The notes beneath the pieces were generated by a model, which did not search any database, was not told the DNA's origin, and worked only from the letters and a program-made list of their open reading frames with translations. This document shows, one piece after another, positions 51,506-60,444 of a DNA stretch of 64,000 nucleotides (its first letter is position 1; the number at the start of each line of letters is the position of its first letter). The position numbers were made by a program, and so were the translations under genes. Source of the stretch: Pseudomonadota bacterium (GTDB lineage Bacteria; Pseudomonadota; Gammaproteobacteria; Burkholderiales; Chitinibacteraceae); assembly GCA_026399755.1 (NCBI GenBank), contig JAPLQI010000016.1:1-64000 (forward strand), written 5' to 3'.

Positions 51506-53221
51506 TTACATCTCTTGCAGAACTTCAATTCCCAATAAATCTAAACCCGTTTGCATGGTTTTCGCTGCGGCTTGGCAAAGGGCTAAGCGGCTGCTGCGAA
51601 TCTCACCTTCAGCTTTAAGCACCGGGCAGGCGTCGTAAAAGCGTGAGAAGCGGGTGGCAAGGGTGTAAAGATAACTGCATAAAACATGCGGGCAGGTGTC
51701 ATTTGCGGCTTGTTGCAAGATATCTGGGAATTGAACAAGGGTGAGTGCAAGCGCGTGTTCGGCGGGCTCGATCAGCTCGATTTTGGCGTTGGCGTCTACA
51801 TCACCCGCCTGACGGAAGATGCTGGCGATACGGGTGTAGGCGTATTGCAGATACGGCGCGGTATTGCCTTCAAAGCTAAGCATGCTGTTCCAGTCGAATA
51901 CATAATCGCTGGTGCGGTGCTTGGATAGATCCGAGTATTTCACTGCCGCTATCCCAACCGCGTGGGCGATATGGTGGCGGGTGGCTTCGTCCATATTTGG
52001 ATTTTTGCTGCTGACCAGATCAAAGGCACGGCTTTCTGCTTCGGAGAGTAAATCCACCAGCTTAATCAGCTCGCCACTGCGGGTTTTGAATGGCTTGCCA
52101 TCGTCGCCCATCATGGTGCCGAAGGCGACGTGTTCCATGTGGGTGTCGGCTGGCACAAAGCCTGCTTTGCGGGCCACGGTAAACAGCTGCTGAAAGTGCA
52201 GGCCCTGACGGGCGTCCACTACATACAGAATACGGCTTGCGCCCAGTACACCCGTGCGATAGCGGGCTGTGGCTAAGTCGGATGTGGAGTAAAGAAAACC
52301 ACCACCTTGTTTTTGTACGATAAAGGCGGCTGCATCGCCGTCTTTATTGCGGAACTCTTCAAGGAACACCACTTGCGCGCCCTGGCTCTCGGTGAGTAAA
52401 CCTTGGGCACGCAGATCATCGATCACGACGGGTAAATCATCGTTATAAGAGGATTCGCCTTTTACATCATCGCGGGTCAGCAAGAGGCCTAGCTTTTGGT
52501 AAACATCTTCGCAATGCTTCATTGAAATATTCAGGAAGCGCTGCCATAGCGCGCGCACTTGTGCGTCGCCCGATTGCAGCTTCACTACATATTCGCGGGA
52601 TAAATCAGCAAAAGCAGGGTCGGCATCAAAGCGCACTTTGGCGGCGCGGTAGAAGCCTTCTAAATCGCCCAGTACTAATTCCGAGCTTTGATTTTCGTTT
52701 TCCAGCATATAGGCGGTCAGCATGCCAAATTGCGTGCCCCAATCGCCTACATGATTCTGGCGAATGACCTTGTGGCCTAGGTAGCTGTAAATGCGTGTCA
52801 GCGAATCGCCAATAATGCTGGAGCGCAAATGGCCCACATGCATTTCTTTGGCGAGATTCGGTGAGGAATAATCGATTACTACGGTTTCCGTTTTAGCCAC
52901 GCCCGTGCCTAGCTGGGCATCGGCCTGCTGTGTGCCTAGGGTTTGCGCCAAAAACGCATTATTTAGGGTGATATTAATAAAGCCCGGGCCCGCAATTTCT
53001 AGCTTGTCAGCAATCCCCGCCAGATCAACGCAGGCCAGCACTTGTTCGGCTAAGGCGCGTGGATTCATTTTTAAGGCTTTGGCCGCACCCATAATGCCAT
53101 TCGCTTGGTAATCGCCAAATTCTGGTTTGGATGCGACTTGCACATTGGGGGATGCATCGGGAGCGCCGACTTGGGCCAGTGCCGCAGCAAAGCGGGAAGT
53201 AAGTAATTGATGAACAGCCAT
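51506..53221 (-). CDS. argS: Arginyl-tRNA synthetase
   Basis: 571 residues, class I synthetase. HIGH motif as KEMHVGHLRSSIIGDSLTRI; the KMSKS region is KPFKTRSGELIKLVDLL, as usual for ArgS, which lacks a canonical KMSKS. The N-terminal tRNA-recognition domain (YQANGIMGAAKALKMNPRAL) and C-terminal anticodon-binding domain (YLYTLATRFSRFYDACPVLK) are complete. Confidence 0.96.
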   Translation of the reverse strand: MAVHQLLTSRFAAALAQVGAPDASPNVQVASKPEFGDYQANGIMGAAKALKMNPRALAEQVLACVDLAGIADKLEIAGPGFINITLNNAFLAQTLGTQQADAQLGTGVAKTETVVIDYSSPNLAKEMHVGHLRSSIIGDSLTRIYSYLGHKVIRQNHVGDWGTQFGMLTAYMLENENQSSELVLGDLEGFYRAAKVRFDADPAFADLSREYVVKLQSGDAQVRALWQRFLNISMKHCEDVYQKLGLLLTRDDVKGESSYNDDLPVVIDDLRAQGLLTESQGAQVVFLEEFRNKDGDAAAFIVQKQGGGFLYSTSDLATARYRTGVLGASRILYVVDARQGLHFQQLFTVARKAGFVPADTHMEHVAFGTMMGDDGKPFKTRSGELIKLVDLLSEAESRAFDLVSSKNPNMDEATRHHIAHAVGIAAVKYSDLSKHRTSDYVFDWNSMLSFEGNTAPYLQYAYTRIASIFRQAGDVDANAKIELIEPAEHALALTLVQFPDILQQAANDTCPHVLCSYLYTLATRFSRFYDACPVLKAEGEIRSSRLALCQAAAKTMQTGLDLLGIEVLQEM

Positions 53222-53555
53222 GATGGGGGACTCGGTAGGAATTTAGCCTCTATTGTAATCGCATTCGAAAGGCTAGCGGACAGAGATGTCATCATGGCTT
53301 GATTTTTGCTGATTGTTTTGATGGTGATATTGCCCTAGCGCAAATTCAAGGGAAGGCTTGCGTTCCTCTTATATTTTTTAGGTACCTATAGGGCGCATTG
53401 CAGCGTTTTTTATGGAAAATAATTTACCGCTGCGCACGTTTATTGAGATTATGGATTGGAGCCTACGATCAAGGCTTGGCAATGTTTGCTAAGCACTCTA
53501 TTCTTAAAAAAATATAAGTAAATGTGGCTGGCTATTTGAACTCAGGGAAATGTTA
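53222..53555. other. Intergenic region argS / HD-GYP regulator
   Basis: Divergent promoter region of 334 bp. Apart from a short palindrome TAGGTACCTA (about 53380-53389) I see no repeat or RNA feature. The AGGG ribosome-binding site of the downstream gene is at 53544-53547. Confidence 0.5.
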
Positions 53556-55151
53556 ATGGTACTTGATCATGATGAAGATTGGATGCTGGAGGATGACGAT
53601 GATGAATTGTCAGCCGCCGCTGCGCTTGTTCGCCAGCCTTGGAAGCTGCTTATTGTTGATGATGAGCCTGATGTACATCGTGCTACGATCCTCGCTTTAA
53701 AAAACATTGTATTTAAAGGTCGTGGATTAGAAATACTACATGCTTATTCTGGGCAAGAAGGGTTTGAAAAAATAGCTGCGCATACAGATATCGCTTTGGC
53801 CATCTTAGATGTGGTGATGGAAACCGACGATGCTGGCTTACGCTTGGTGAAGCGTATTCGTGATGAATTAGGCAACCAATTGGTGCGTATCGTGTTGCGC
53901 ACAGGCCAGCCCGGCCATGCTCCAGAGCAGCAGGTGGTGCTTGAATACGATATTAATGATTACAAAACTAAAACAGAGCTGGTGGCGAATAAAATATTCA
54001 CCACGGTCATTGCCTCTTTACGCAGCTTTGAAAGCTTGCATGCCTTAGAAAAAAGTAGCCAAGGTTTAGCTAAAATATTAGAAGGCGCTACTAATCTTTA
54101 TCAATTACATTCTTTAAAAGAGTTTGCATCGGGTGTTTTAAAACAAGTGGGTGCTATTTTGAATCTGGGCGAATATGGCATGCTTTGCGCCCAATCTAAG
54201 AATAATCAGCAGAACTTTGAAATATTAGCCGCCACGGGGCCATTTACCCCGCTCCTAGATGGGCAGACGCTCCCTGAAGATAGCCGCTTATTAATTGCCC
54301 TCAATACCGCATTAAAAAATAAATGCAGCCAATCTGATTATCCTTATGAAGTTTTATATATTGCAGGGCGAAATAGCTACGATTTTGTTGTTCATTTTTC
54401 ACCGCCTTGGCCATTAGAAACGGTTGATAGAAACCTACTGGATATCTTTTGCGAGCGTATTTCCGCTGCGATGGATAATCTGTATCTTTACCAGCAATTA
54501 CGCCGCTCGCAAGAAGCGACGGTAATGGCTTTGGCCGATTTAGGTGAGTTCCGTGATCAAACGACTGGGGACCATGTACTTCGAGTGCAAAAATTAACCG
54601 ATGCAATTGCAGGCCGCTTGAAAATCAAGAATGCTTTTCCAGAGATTATGGATAATGCATTTATGGAAATGGTGGGCATGGCCAGCATCTTGCACGATGT
54701 AGGTAAGGTGGGGACGCCAGATCATATTTTGTTTAAGCCGGGCAAGCTGACGCCGGAAGAGCGCGAAATTATGAATCAGCACTCACCGATGGGCGCGGCT
54801 ATTTTAGCCAGAACCGTGGCCTTGGTTGAAGGCACCACTTATTTATCGCTGGGGGCCGAAATAGCGGGCGGGCATCACGAACACTTCGATGGCAATGGCT
54901 ACCCGTTGGGGATTAAGGGCGATGAAATTCCGCTCTCGGCTCGGATTGTGGCGCTCGTTGATGTATTTGATGCATTGCTGCATAAGCGGCCCTATAAAGA
55001 GCCGTGGACGATGGGTGAAACGATGGCCTATGTGCGGGAGCGCTCAGGCACTCAGTTTGATCCACAGATTGTGGCGGCTTTGGATGAGGTGGTGGCAGAG
55101 GGGCTGCTGCCTTTGGATTTATTGCAAGACCCGAGCAGCCCTCCGGACTAG
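53556..55151 (+). CDS. Response regulator with DUF3369 and HD-GYP domain (c-di-GMP phosphodiesterase)
   Basis: 531 residues. After an acidic N-terminus comes a receiver domain (LLIVDDEPDVHRATILAL; phosphoacceptor Asp85 in LAILDVVMETDD), a DUF3369 middle domain, and an HD-GYP domain with SILHDVGKVGTPDHI, HHEHFDGNGYPLGIKGDEIP and SARIVALVDVFDALLHKRPY. Key catalytic HD and GYP residues are intact. No histidine kinase is adjacent. ATG 53556 rather than 53550, by spacing from AGGG. Confidence 0.92.
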   Translation: MVLDHDEDWMLEDDDDELSAAAALVRQPWKLLIVDDEPDVHRATILALKNIVFKGRGLEILHAYSGQEGFEKIAAHTDIALAILDVVMETDDAGLRLVKRIRDELGNQLVRIVLRTGQPGHAPEQQVVLEYDINDYKTKTELVANKIFTTVIASLRSFESLHALEKSSQGLAKILEGATNLYQLHSLKEFASGVLKQVGAILNLGEYGMLCAQSKNNQQNFEILAATGPFTPLLDGQTLPEDSRLLIALNTALKNKCSQSDYPYEVLYIAGRNSYDFVVHFSPPWPLETVDRNLLDIFCERISAAMDNLYLYQQLRRSQEATVMALADLGEFRDQTTGDHVLRVQKLTDAIAGRLKIKNAFPEIMDNAFMEMVGMASILHDVGKVGTPDHILFKPGKLTPEEREIMNQHSPMGAAILARTVALVEGTTYLSLGAEIAGGHHEHFDGNGYPLGIKGDEIPLSARIVALVDVFDALLHKRPYKEPWTMGETMAYVRERSGTQFDPQIVAALDEVVAEGLLPLDLLQDPSSPPD

Positions 55152-55171
55152 AAGTGTCACACTCCCGCATA

Positions 55172-55298
55172 AAATCCAAACCTTAAACCACGGAGGAAAG
55201 AGAGAACACGAAGAGCCACGGAGAAAAACATCCCCATAAGCTTTTATCTGTGAAACTCCGTGTTCTCTGTGGCGTCCGTGGTTCAAGATGTGGGTTTT
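55172..55298. repeat. R2 inverted pair (element 1)
   Basis: Left half on the reverse strand (AACCTTAAACCACGGAGG, GAGAACACG, GCCACGGAG) and right half forward (CTCCGTGTTCTCTGTGGCGT, CCGTGGTTCAAGATGTGGGT), about 35 bp between them; together they could form a long hairpin. Lies between two convergent gene 3' ends. Confidence 0.8.
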
Positions 55299-55317
55299 TC
55301 TGTCTAATATCGCTGCG

Positions 55318-56442
55318 TTACTTGGTTTTGGATGTACTCATATTGCCTGGCTTAATGCGTTTTAAGGCAATGCCGTCTTGATTGAAAACATGAAAAGCGG
55401 CCGCAGGCGCAGAGATTTCTAATTGCTCGCCAATATGCACCTCACGATTACCATCACCGCGCACCACAATATCTTGGCCGTTGTTCAGGGTGAGATAAAC
55501 ATAATTGGCTTCGCCCAAATGCTCGACAATGCTCACCGTGCCGCTAAAGCGTTCGTTAAAGCGCTGATCTTCGACAAGGTGCTCGGCGCGAATACCAATA
55601 TTGACTAAATCACCCACCTTGGCGCTACTGCCATCCACTTCGGCCAGAATGGTGTCGCCGGTGCTGAGCTTGATGCTGACATCGTTGGCCGTGGCATTGA
55701 GCACTTTGCCTTCGATTAAATTCATTTTTGGCGAGCCAATAAAGGTGGCCACAAATAGATTGGCGGGTTGCTGATACAGCTCCAGCGGCGTACCCGCCTG
55801 TTGAATTTTACAATCGCTCATCACCACAATTTTGTCCCCCAGCGTCATTGCTTCGACCTGATCGTGGGTGACATAAACGATGGTGGCATTCAGGCTGCGA
55901 TGCAGTTTGGCGATTTCTAAGCGGGTTTGCACTCGGAGTGAGGCATCCAGATTAGACAGCGGCTCGTCGAATAAAAATAGCTTAGGCTCGCGCACAATGG
56001 CGCGGCCAATGGCGACACGCTGGCGTTGGCCACCGGATAATTCCCGCGGTAGGCGATCAAGCAGATGGTCAATTTTTAAAATACCCGCGGCATGCAGAAT
56101 GCGTTTTGCAATCGCAGCCTTGTTTTCCCCCGCCACACGCAGGCCAAACGCCATGTTTTTATACACATTCATATGTGGATACAGCGCGTAGCTTTGAAAA
56201 ACCATGGCAATGCCGCGATCAGCAGGGGGCAAATCATTCACCACCTTTTCATCGATCAACATCTCGCCACCGCTAATGCTTTCTAGGCCGGACAGCATGC
56301 GTAGCAGGGTGGATTTACCACAGCCCGAAGGGCCAACCAAAACCACAAATTCACCGTGTTTAATATCCAGATTAATATCGGTCAAAATCTGTGTTTTATT
56401 GTCGTAAGACTTGCTTAAATGATTGAGTTTTACAGTTGCCAT
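55318..56442 (-). CDS. CUT1 sugar ABC transporter ATPase (MalK/UgpC/MsmK type)
   Basis: 374 residues. ATPase domain: GPSGCGKSTLLRMLSGLESI, LSGGQRQRVAIGRAIVREPK, LFLFDEPLSNLDASLRVQT; C-terminal TOBE/OB domain (ADVSIKLSTGDTILAEVDGS, NIGIRAEHLV) of MalK-like regulators. ATG 56442 with GGAAAA upstream. Works with the two permeases and the binding protein at 56607-60093. Many such ATPases serve several sugar transporters. Confidence 0.9.
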   Translation of the reverse strand: MATVKLNHLSKSYDNKTQILTDINLDIKHGEFVVLVGPSGCGKSTLLRMLSGLESISGGEMLIDEKVVNDLPPADRGIAMVFQSYALYPHMNVYKNMAFGLRVAGENKAAIAKRILHAAGILKIDHLLDRLPRELSGGQRQRVAIGRAIVREPKLFLFDEPLSNLDASLRVQTRLEIAKLHRSLNATIVYVTHDQVEAMTLGDKIVVMSDCKIQQAGTPLELYQQPANLFVATFIGSPKMNLIEGKVLNATANDVSIKLSTGDTILAEVDGSSAKVGDLVNIGIRAEHLVEDQRFNERFSGTVSIVEHLGEANYVYLTLNNGQDIVVRGDGNREVHIGEQLEISAPAAAFHVFNQDGIALKRIKPGNMSTSKTK

Positions 56443-56467
56443 GATATTTTCCAATCGGGTAAAAAAT

Positions 56468-56597
56468 CTGTAGACACAGAGAGCGGTGAGAACACAGAGC
56501 ACACAGAGAAAAGCATTAATTGTTTTTTTCTTGGTTTTCTCTGTGGGCTGTTTTGTATCTCTGTGTTCTTTGTGTCTACAGAATTTAGGGTTTGGGG
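56468..56597. repeat. R2-related inverted pair (element 2, ACACAGAG variant)
   Basis: CTGTAGACACAGAGAGCGG with AACACAGAGCACACAGAG on the left; CTCTGTGGGCTG, CTCTGTGTTCTTTGTGTCTA and CAGAATTTAGGGTTTGG on the right. The same plan as R2 pairs, but built on CTCTGTG rather than CTCCGTG. Lies between the ATPase and permease genes of one operon. Confidence 0.75.
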
Positions 56598-56606
56598 ATT
56601 AAGTGC

Positions 56607-57437
56607 TTACTTCACCGCGCCGGAGGTCAGGCCGCGTATCAGCTGCCTTGAGAAAATCACATACATAATCAGCACCGGAATCACGGCTAGGCTGAGGGAT
56701 GCCAGCACGGCGTTCCAGTCTGTGACGTATTGGCCAATAAACTGCTGCACACCAAGCGTGACCGTCTTGGTGGAATCGTCTGGCGCTAAAATTAGCGGGA
56801 ACCACAGATCATTCCAAACCGGAATCATGGTGAATACCGCAACGGTGGCTACCGCTGGGCGAATCAGCGGCAGGATAATTTGGAAGAAGATTTTAAATTC
56901 GCCCACGCCATCACAACGCGCCGCTTCTTTCAGCTCCTTAGGGACTTGCGCGATAAATTCGCTCAGTATCATCACCGCCAGCGGCAAGCCTTGGGCGGTG
57001 TAAACCAGCACCAACGCGGTGAGGGTGTTGATTAAATCCAGCTTAACGATCAGCTCCAGAATCGACACCGTGCCAAGGCGAATCGGCACCATAATGCCGA
57101 TGGCTAAAAACAACGCCAGCAGGCGATTGCCGCGAAATTTATATTCAGACAAAGCCCAAGCCGCCATCGCGCCAAATAGCAAAATCAGCGTCAGCGAAAT
57201 CAGCGTCACAGTTAGGCTGTTACCAAAATAAAGCAGGAAATCAGACTTAGCTAAAACCTTGTGAAAGCCAATCAGGGAAAAGGTGTCGCTATTGGGCAGC
57301 GCCAACGGATCATCAAATATCCCTGCGCGGGTTTTGACCGAGTTAATTAATATCAGCGCAATCGGGAACAGGGCCAGCAGGGTGTAGCAGAGCAGCGTGA
57401 GCTGCACGACCAAGCCACTCGCTTTGATTTTTTTCAT
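56607..57437 (-). CDS. CUT1 sugar ABC permease (MalG/GtsC type)
   Basis: 276 residues, six predicted helices. EAA loop ELKEAARCDGVGEFKIFFQI is followed by ILPLIRPAVATVAVFTMIPV; ends SRQLIRGLTSGAVK, typical of this permease half (GxxxGAVKG). Separated from the ATPase gene by an R2-like pair and from the other permease by R3/R4 repeats. Confidence 0.9.
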   Translation of the reverse strand: MKKIKASGLVVQLTLLCYTLLALFPIALILINSVKTRAGIFDDPLALPNSDTFSLIGFHKVLAKSDFLLYFGNSLTVTLISLTLILLFGAMAAWALSEYKFRGNRLLALFLAIGIMVPIRLGTVSILELIVKLDLINTLTALVLVYTAQGLPLAVMILSEFIAQVPKELKEAARCDGVGEFKIFFQIILPLIRPAVATVAVFTMIPVWNDLWFPLILAPDDSTKTVTLGVQQFIGQYVTDWNAVLASLSLAVIPVLIMYVIFSRQLIRGLTSGAVK

Positions 57438-57481
57438 GGTGTTTACTCGCTAATCAAATATTGCTTAAGCCTTGAATTTAT

Positions 57482-57551
57482 ATAGGGTGTGCATTTGTTT
57501 CTCTTGCGCACCGCTTTCGGTGCGTAAGGCCTACGGCCTTTTGCACCCTAT
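57482..57551. repeat. Inverted repeat R4
   Basis: ATAGGGTGTGCA ... TGCACCCTAT outer arms enclosing two inner hairpins, GCACCG-cttt-CGGTGC and AAGGCC-ta-cGGCCTT. Single copy in the window, next to R3 copy 3. Confidence 0.75.
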
Positions 57552-57588
57552 GTTCATCATTGCTGGGGGCCTATTAACTTAATAGGAT

Positions 57589-57647
57589 GTAGGGCGGGTG
57601 CAACCCGCGTATTTTTAAGCATTGCTCGCGGGTTGCACCCGCCCTAC
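57589..57647. repeat. Inverted repeat R3, copy 3
   Basis: GTAGGGCGGGTGCAACCCGC / GCGGGTTGCACCCGCCCTAC with loop GTATTTTTAAGCATTGCTC. The arm centre (GTGCAAC/GTTGCAC) differs from copy 1 (GTGAAAC/GTTTCAC) with pairing kept. Preceded by CCTATTAACTTAATAGG. Ends eight bases from the stop of the next gene. Confidence 0.88.
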
Positions 57648-57655
57648 AAATGCAT

Positions 57656-58570
57656 TTACAGCTCAAACCGCTGTAACTTGCGTTGAATAAAGAAGAAATA
57701 AGCCCCTACGCCGCTTAAAATCACCAGAAACATCATGGTGGCGACCGCTGCGCCCATGGTGGGGCTGCCGATTTGGCTTTGGTAGCCAAAGAAGGTGCGG
57801 TAAAACAGTGTGCCTAGGATATCGGTGCTGTAATTTGGCCCGGCAATCGCGCCTTTTACCGAGTAAATCAAATCAAACGCATTAAAGTTGCCAACAAAAG
57901 TCAGGATGGTGACTAAGCCTAGTGTGGGCAGAATAAGCGGCAGTTTAATTTCCCAGAAAATACGTAGGCTGCTTGCGCCTTCCACATGGGCCGCTTCGAC
58001 GATATCTTCAGGCACCGCCAATAGCGCGGCGTAAATCAGCATCATCGGAATGCCGACAAACTGCCAAACTGAAATCATCGCCAGCGTAATGAGTGCCGAG
58101 CCTTCATCACCTAAAAAAGGTGCAAAGTAATCGGCCAAGCCTGCAAAGCCCATTATTTTTTCACCCACTCCCCAGAGTGGTGAAAGAATCAGTTGCCAGA
58201 TAAAACCAATAATCACAACCGATAAGAGAGTCGGTAGGAAAATCAGCGTGCGGTAGGTTTTGGCGCCTTTTAAGCTTTTTAGGCTGAGCAAGGTCGCGAG
58301 TAATAAGCCGATTGGATTTTGGATTAATAAATGCAGAACAAAGAATTTACAGTTGTTCCACATCGAATTCCAAAACGCATGTGACCAATCCGGATCAAAT
58401 AAAATGGTGTGGTAATTACTAAGGCCAGTAAATGTTTGATGACCGCTTTCACTTGTGGTGAAAAAGCTTAGTCGTAAAGTATCAAGCAGGGGTAGGGCGC
58501 TAAATACGGAATAGATCAGCAGGGCTGGGGTAAGAAACACCAGAATATGCCAAGGAACTTTGCGCTGCAT
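57656..58570 (-). CDS. CUT1 sugar ABC permease (MalF/GtsB type)
   Basis: 304 residues. PWHILVFLTPALLIYSVFSA is the first helix; EAA loop VEAAHVEGASSLRIFWEIKL then PLILPTLGLVTILTFVGNF. ATG 58570 is preceded by GGAGG at good spacing; the frame is open further up to 58684, but that part overlaps nothing recognisable. Confidence 0.9.
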   Translation of the reverse strand: MQRKVPWHILVFLTPALLIYSVFSALPLLDTLRLSFFTTSESGHQTFTGLSNYHTILFDPDWSHAFWNSMWNNCKFFVLHLLIQNPIGLLLATLLSLKSLKGAKTYRTLIFLPTLLSVVIIGFIWQLILSPLWGVGEKIMGFAGLADYFAPFLGDEGSALITLAMISVWQFVGIPMMLIYAALLAVPEDIVEAAHVEGASSLRIFWEIKLPLILPTLGLVTILTFVGNFNAFDLIYSVKGAIAGPNYSTDILGTLFYRTFFGYQSQIGSPTMGAAVATMMFLVILSGVGAYFFFIQRKLQRFEL

Positions 58571-58734
58571 GGCGCGCCTCCGCAAAAAAAATGTCGGCAG
58601 CGATTCGCCGCCGACCAAGATCCACAGTCGAGTGTGAAAGAGGAAAAGACTTAATGGGCGGGGTTCAACCCCAATCCTATTCACTTAGCTGTATGTCATT
58701 GCGTTTTTCGCACAATGACAAATATTGAATCATC

Positions 58735-58794
58735 GTAGGGCGGGTGAAACCCACGTATTTTTCAGTATCGCTCGGCGGGTTTCTCCCGCCCTAC
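58735..58794. repeat. Inverted repeat R3, copy 4, with longer flanks
   Basis: GTAGGGCGGGTGAAACCCAC / GGCGGGTTTCTCCCGCCCTAC with loop GTATTTTTCAGTATCGCTC. Outer flanks at about 58671 (AATCCTATTCACTTAGCT) and 58806 (AGCTTAAGTTGATAGGCTTA) are themselves inverted to each other, and CCAATCCTATCAACTTAGC also precedes copy 2 (about 30866). The whole unit may be about 160 bp. Confidence 0.82.
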
Positions 58795-58845
58795 GAGTAA
58801 CATTTAGCTTAAGTTGATAGGCTTAGGATTCACCCGCAATACCGA

Positions 58846-60093
58846 TTACTTTTGCTGCGGTTTGTACCACTTAGCAAAGCCAGCTTGTACTTGAGCTGCT
58901 GCTTCTTTTGGTGCGAGTTTGCCGTTCAATACTTGGCTGTTTACATTCCACAGCTGGTTTTCCATCGAAGGCTCACCACGGTTTAAGATTTGCGCGTTTA
59001 GGCGAATGGTTGAGCCGCAGCTCTTACGCCATTCCAGCATTTGTTTTGCCACTGGATCTTTAACGGTGATCAGATGGTTAGACAAGCTAAAGAAGCCAGT
59101 TACTTTATTGGTGTAAAGGTCAGCAAATTCCTGGGAAGAAAGCCAAGCCAAGAATTTATAAGCGTCTTCTTTATTTTTGGATTTGCTGTTCACGCCCATA
59201 CCGATGTCGGTATGGTCAGAGATCTCGCACTTGTCACCGGACTTAGCAACAGGGGGTGGGAATGCGCCAAATTCAAAGCCGGCTTCTTTATTGAAGTAGG
59301 CAATATCCCAAGAGCCCGTTGGGTAGATGGCGGCTTTACCCATGGCAAAAAGATTTTGGCTGTCTGCATAGGTTTGAGCAGAAGCGCCTTTAGATAAATA
59401 TGGCGTCCATTTGCTCATGGCATCCCAAGCGGCCACAAATTGTGGATCGGTGAATTTGGCTTTACCCGAGATCAAAGCTTTACGGCCCGCCTCACCTTTC
59501 CAGTAAGGTGCGCCTACGCTGGTAAAGACAATTTGATTGGCTTCCCATTGGTCTGCTGTGCCTAGAGCGATAGGGGTATATTTACCGCCTTTTTTGATGG
59601 CTTCGCTGACTTTCAGGAATTCATCTGTGGTCTTAGGTGGGTTCAGACCCAATTCTTTAAAGATTTTTTTGTTGTAGAAAAAGCCGTGAATAACAGACGC
59701 CATCGGCATGCAGAAAGCATCTTTGCCATCATCGCTTTGCCATGCCACTTTGGCAGAAGCTGGGAAGTTTTCCATGCCTGCTTTGCCATCCAGTTTTTCT
59801 AAGCTGCCTTTTTTATAATTGGCAAGCGACACGTCAAACGGACGACACGTAATCAGATCACCCGCTGTGCCACCAGCTAGACGTGCAGTCAGGCTAGAGT
59901 CATATTCTGTAGGGGTAGTCGGGGCAAATTTAACCTGAATACTAGGATTCTTTTTATTGAACGCAGGTAATAGCACTTCTTCCCATAGCGCCTTATCATC
60001 AACACGCCATGATTCGATGGTCAGTGTGCCAGCCTGTGCTGTACCGGCTGCGAGTAATGCGGCTAGGACGGTGCTTCGTGCAAGTGTACTCAT
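58846..60093 (-). CDS. Sugar ABC transporter substrate-binding protein
   Basis: 415 residues with signal peptide (LARSTVLAALLAAGTAQA|GT). Type 1 extracellular sugar-binding fold: TLTIESWRVDDKALWEEVLL, MASVIHGFFYNKKIFKELGL, NPPKTTDEFLKVSEAIKKGG, FAMGKAAIYPTGSWDIAYFN. ATG 60093 with AGGAGAG. The sugar cannot be read from sequence. First gene of the transport operon 60093 to 55318, divergent from the second binding protein. Confidence 0.9.
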   Translation of the reverse strand: MSTLARSTVLAALLAAGTAQAGTLTIESWRVDDKALWEEVLLPAFNKKNPSIQVKFAPTTPTEYDSSLTARLAGGTAGDLITCRPFDVSLANYKKGSLEKLDGKAGMENFPASAKVAWQSDDGKDAFCMPMASVIHGFFYNKKIFKELGLNPPKTTDEFLKVSEAIKKGGKYTPIALGTADQWEANQIVFTSVGAPYWKGEAGRKALISGKAKFTDPQFVAAWDAMSKWTPYLSKGASAQTYADSQNLFAMGKAAIYPTGSWDIAYFNKEAGFEFGAFPPPVAKSGDKCEISDHTDIGMGVNSKSKNKEDAYKFLAWLSSQEFADLYTNKVTGFFSLSNHLITVKDPVAKQMLEWRKSCGSTIRLNAQILNRGEPSMENQLWNVNSQVLNGKLAPKEAAAQVQAGFAKWYKPQQK

Positions 60094-60271
60094 TGTGGTG
60101 ACTCTCCTCAGGGTTGACCGCATTTAGCGCTATTTTTTTGTACGCTTTATTCGCGGAAAAATCACAATAGCACCCCTGAAAAGGTGACACAAAATCGCTT
60201 TTTTATGTTGTTGTATTTTTATTAAGTCATTGATTTGTATTGAATTTATGTGTTTTTGGATGAGTGGGTAT

Positions 60272-60292
60272 GTTACATTTCTTTACATGTAA
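60272..60292. promoter_or_regulatory. Candidate operator in the divergent sugar-transport region
   Basis: TTACATttctTTACAT is a ten-base-spaced direct repeat, the geometry used by OmpR-family regulators; its second half is also in the 12-base palindrome TTTACATGTAAA (60281-60292). It lies in the 351-bp AT-rich gap between the two binding-protein genes (60094-60444), and an OmpR-family regulator is encoded at 62038. No other feature was found in the gap. Confidence 0.4.
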
Positions 60293-60444
60293 ATATGTGA
60301 ATAGTTTGGTTTTGATCAATACTTAGCAGCTTTTTGCATGCTTTACACAGAAACAATAATCCGCAAGGCAAGCAACATTTTTTTACAAATAAGCAAGATA
60401 GCTTACGTTATAGTCCGCTGCACCCTCCATATAGGTCTCAGATT

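Noticed and set aside
57438-58845. Broken sugar-transport operon by insertion sequence
   Set aside because: The gaps hold only small palindromic repeats; both permeases and the binding protein are full length and no transposase is present.
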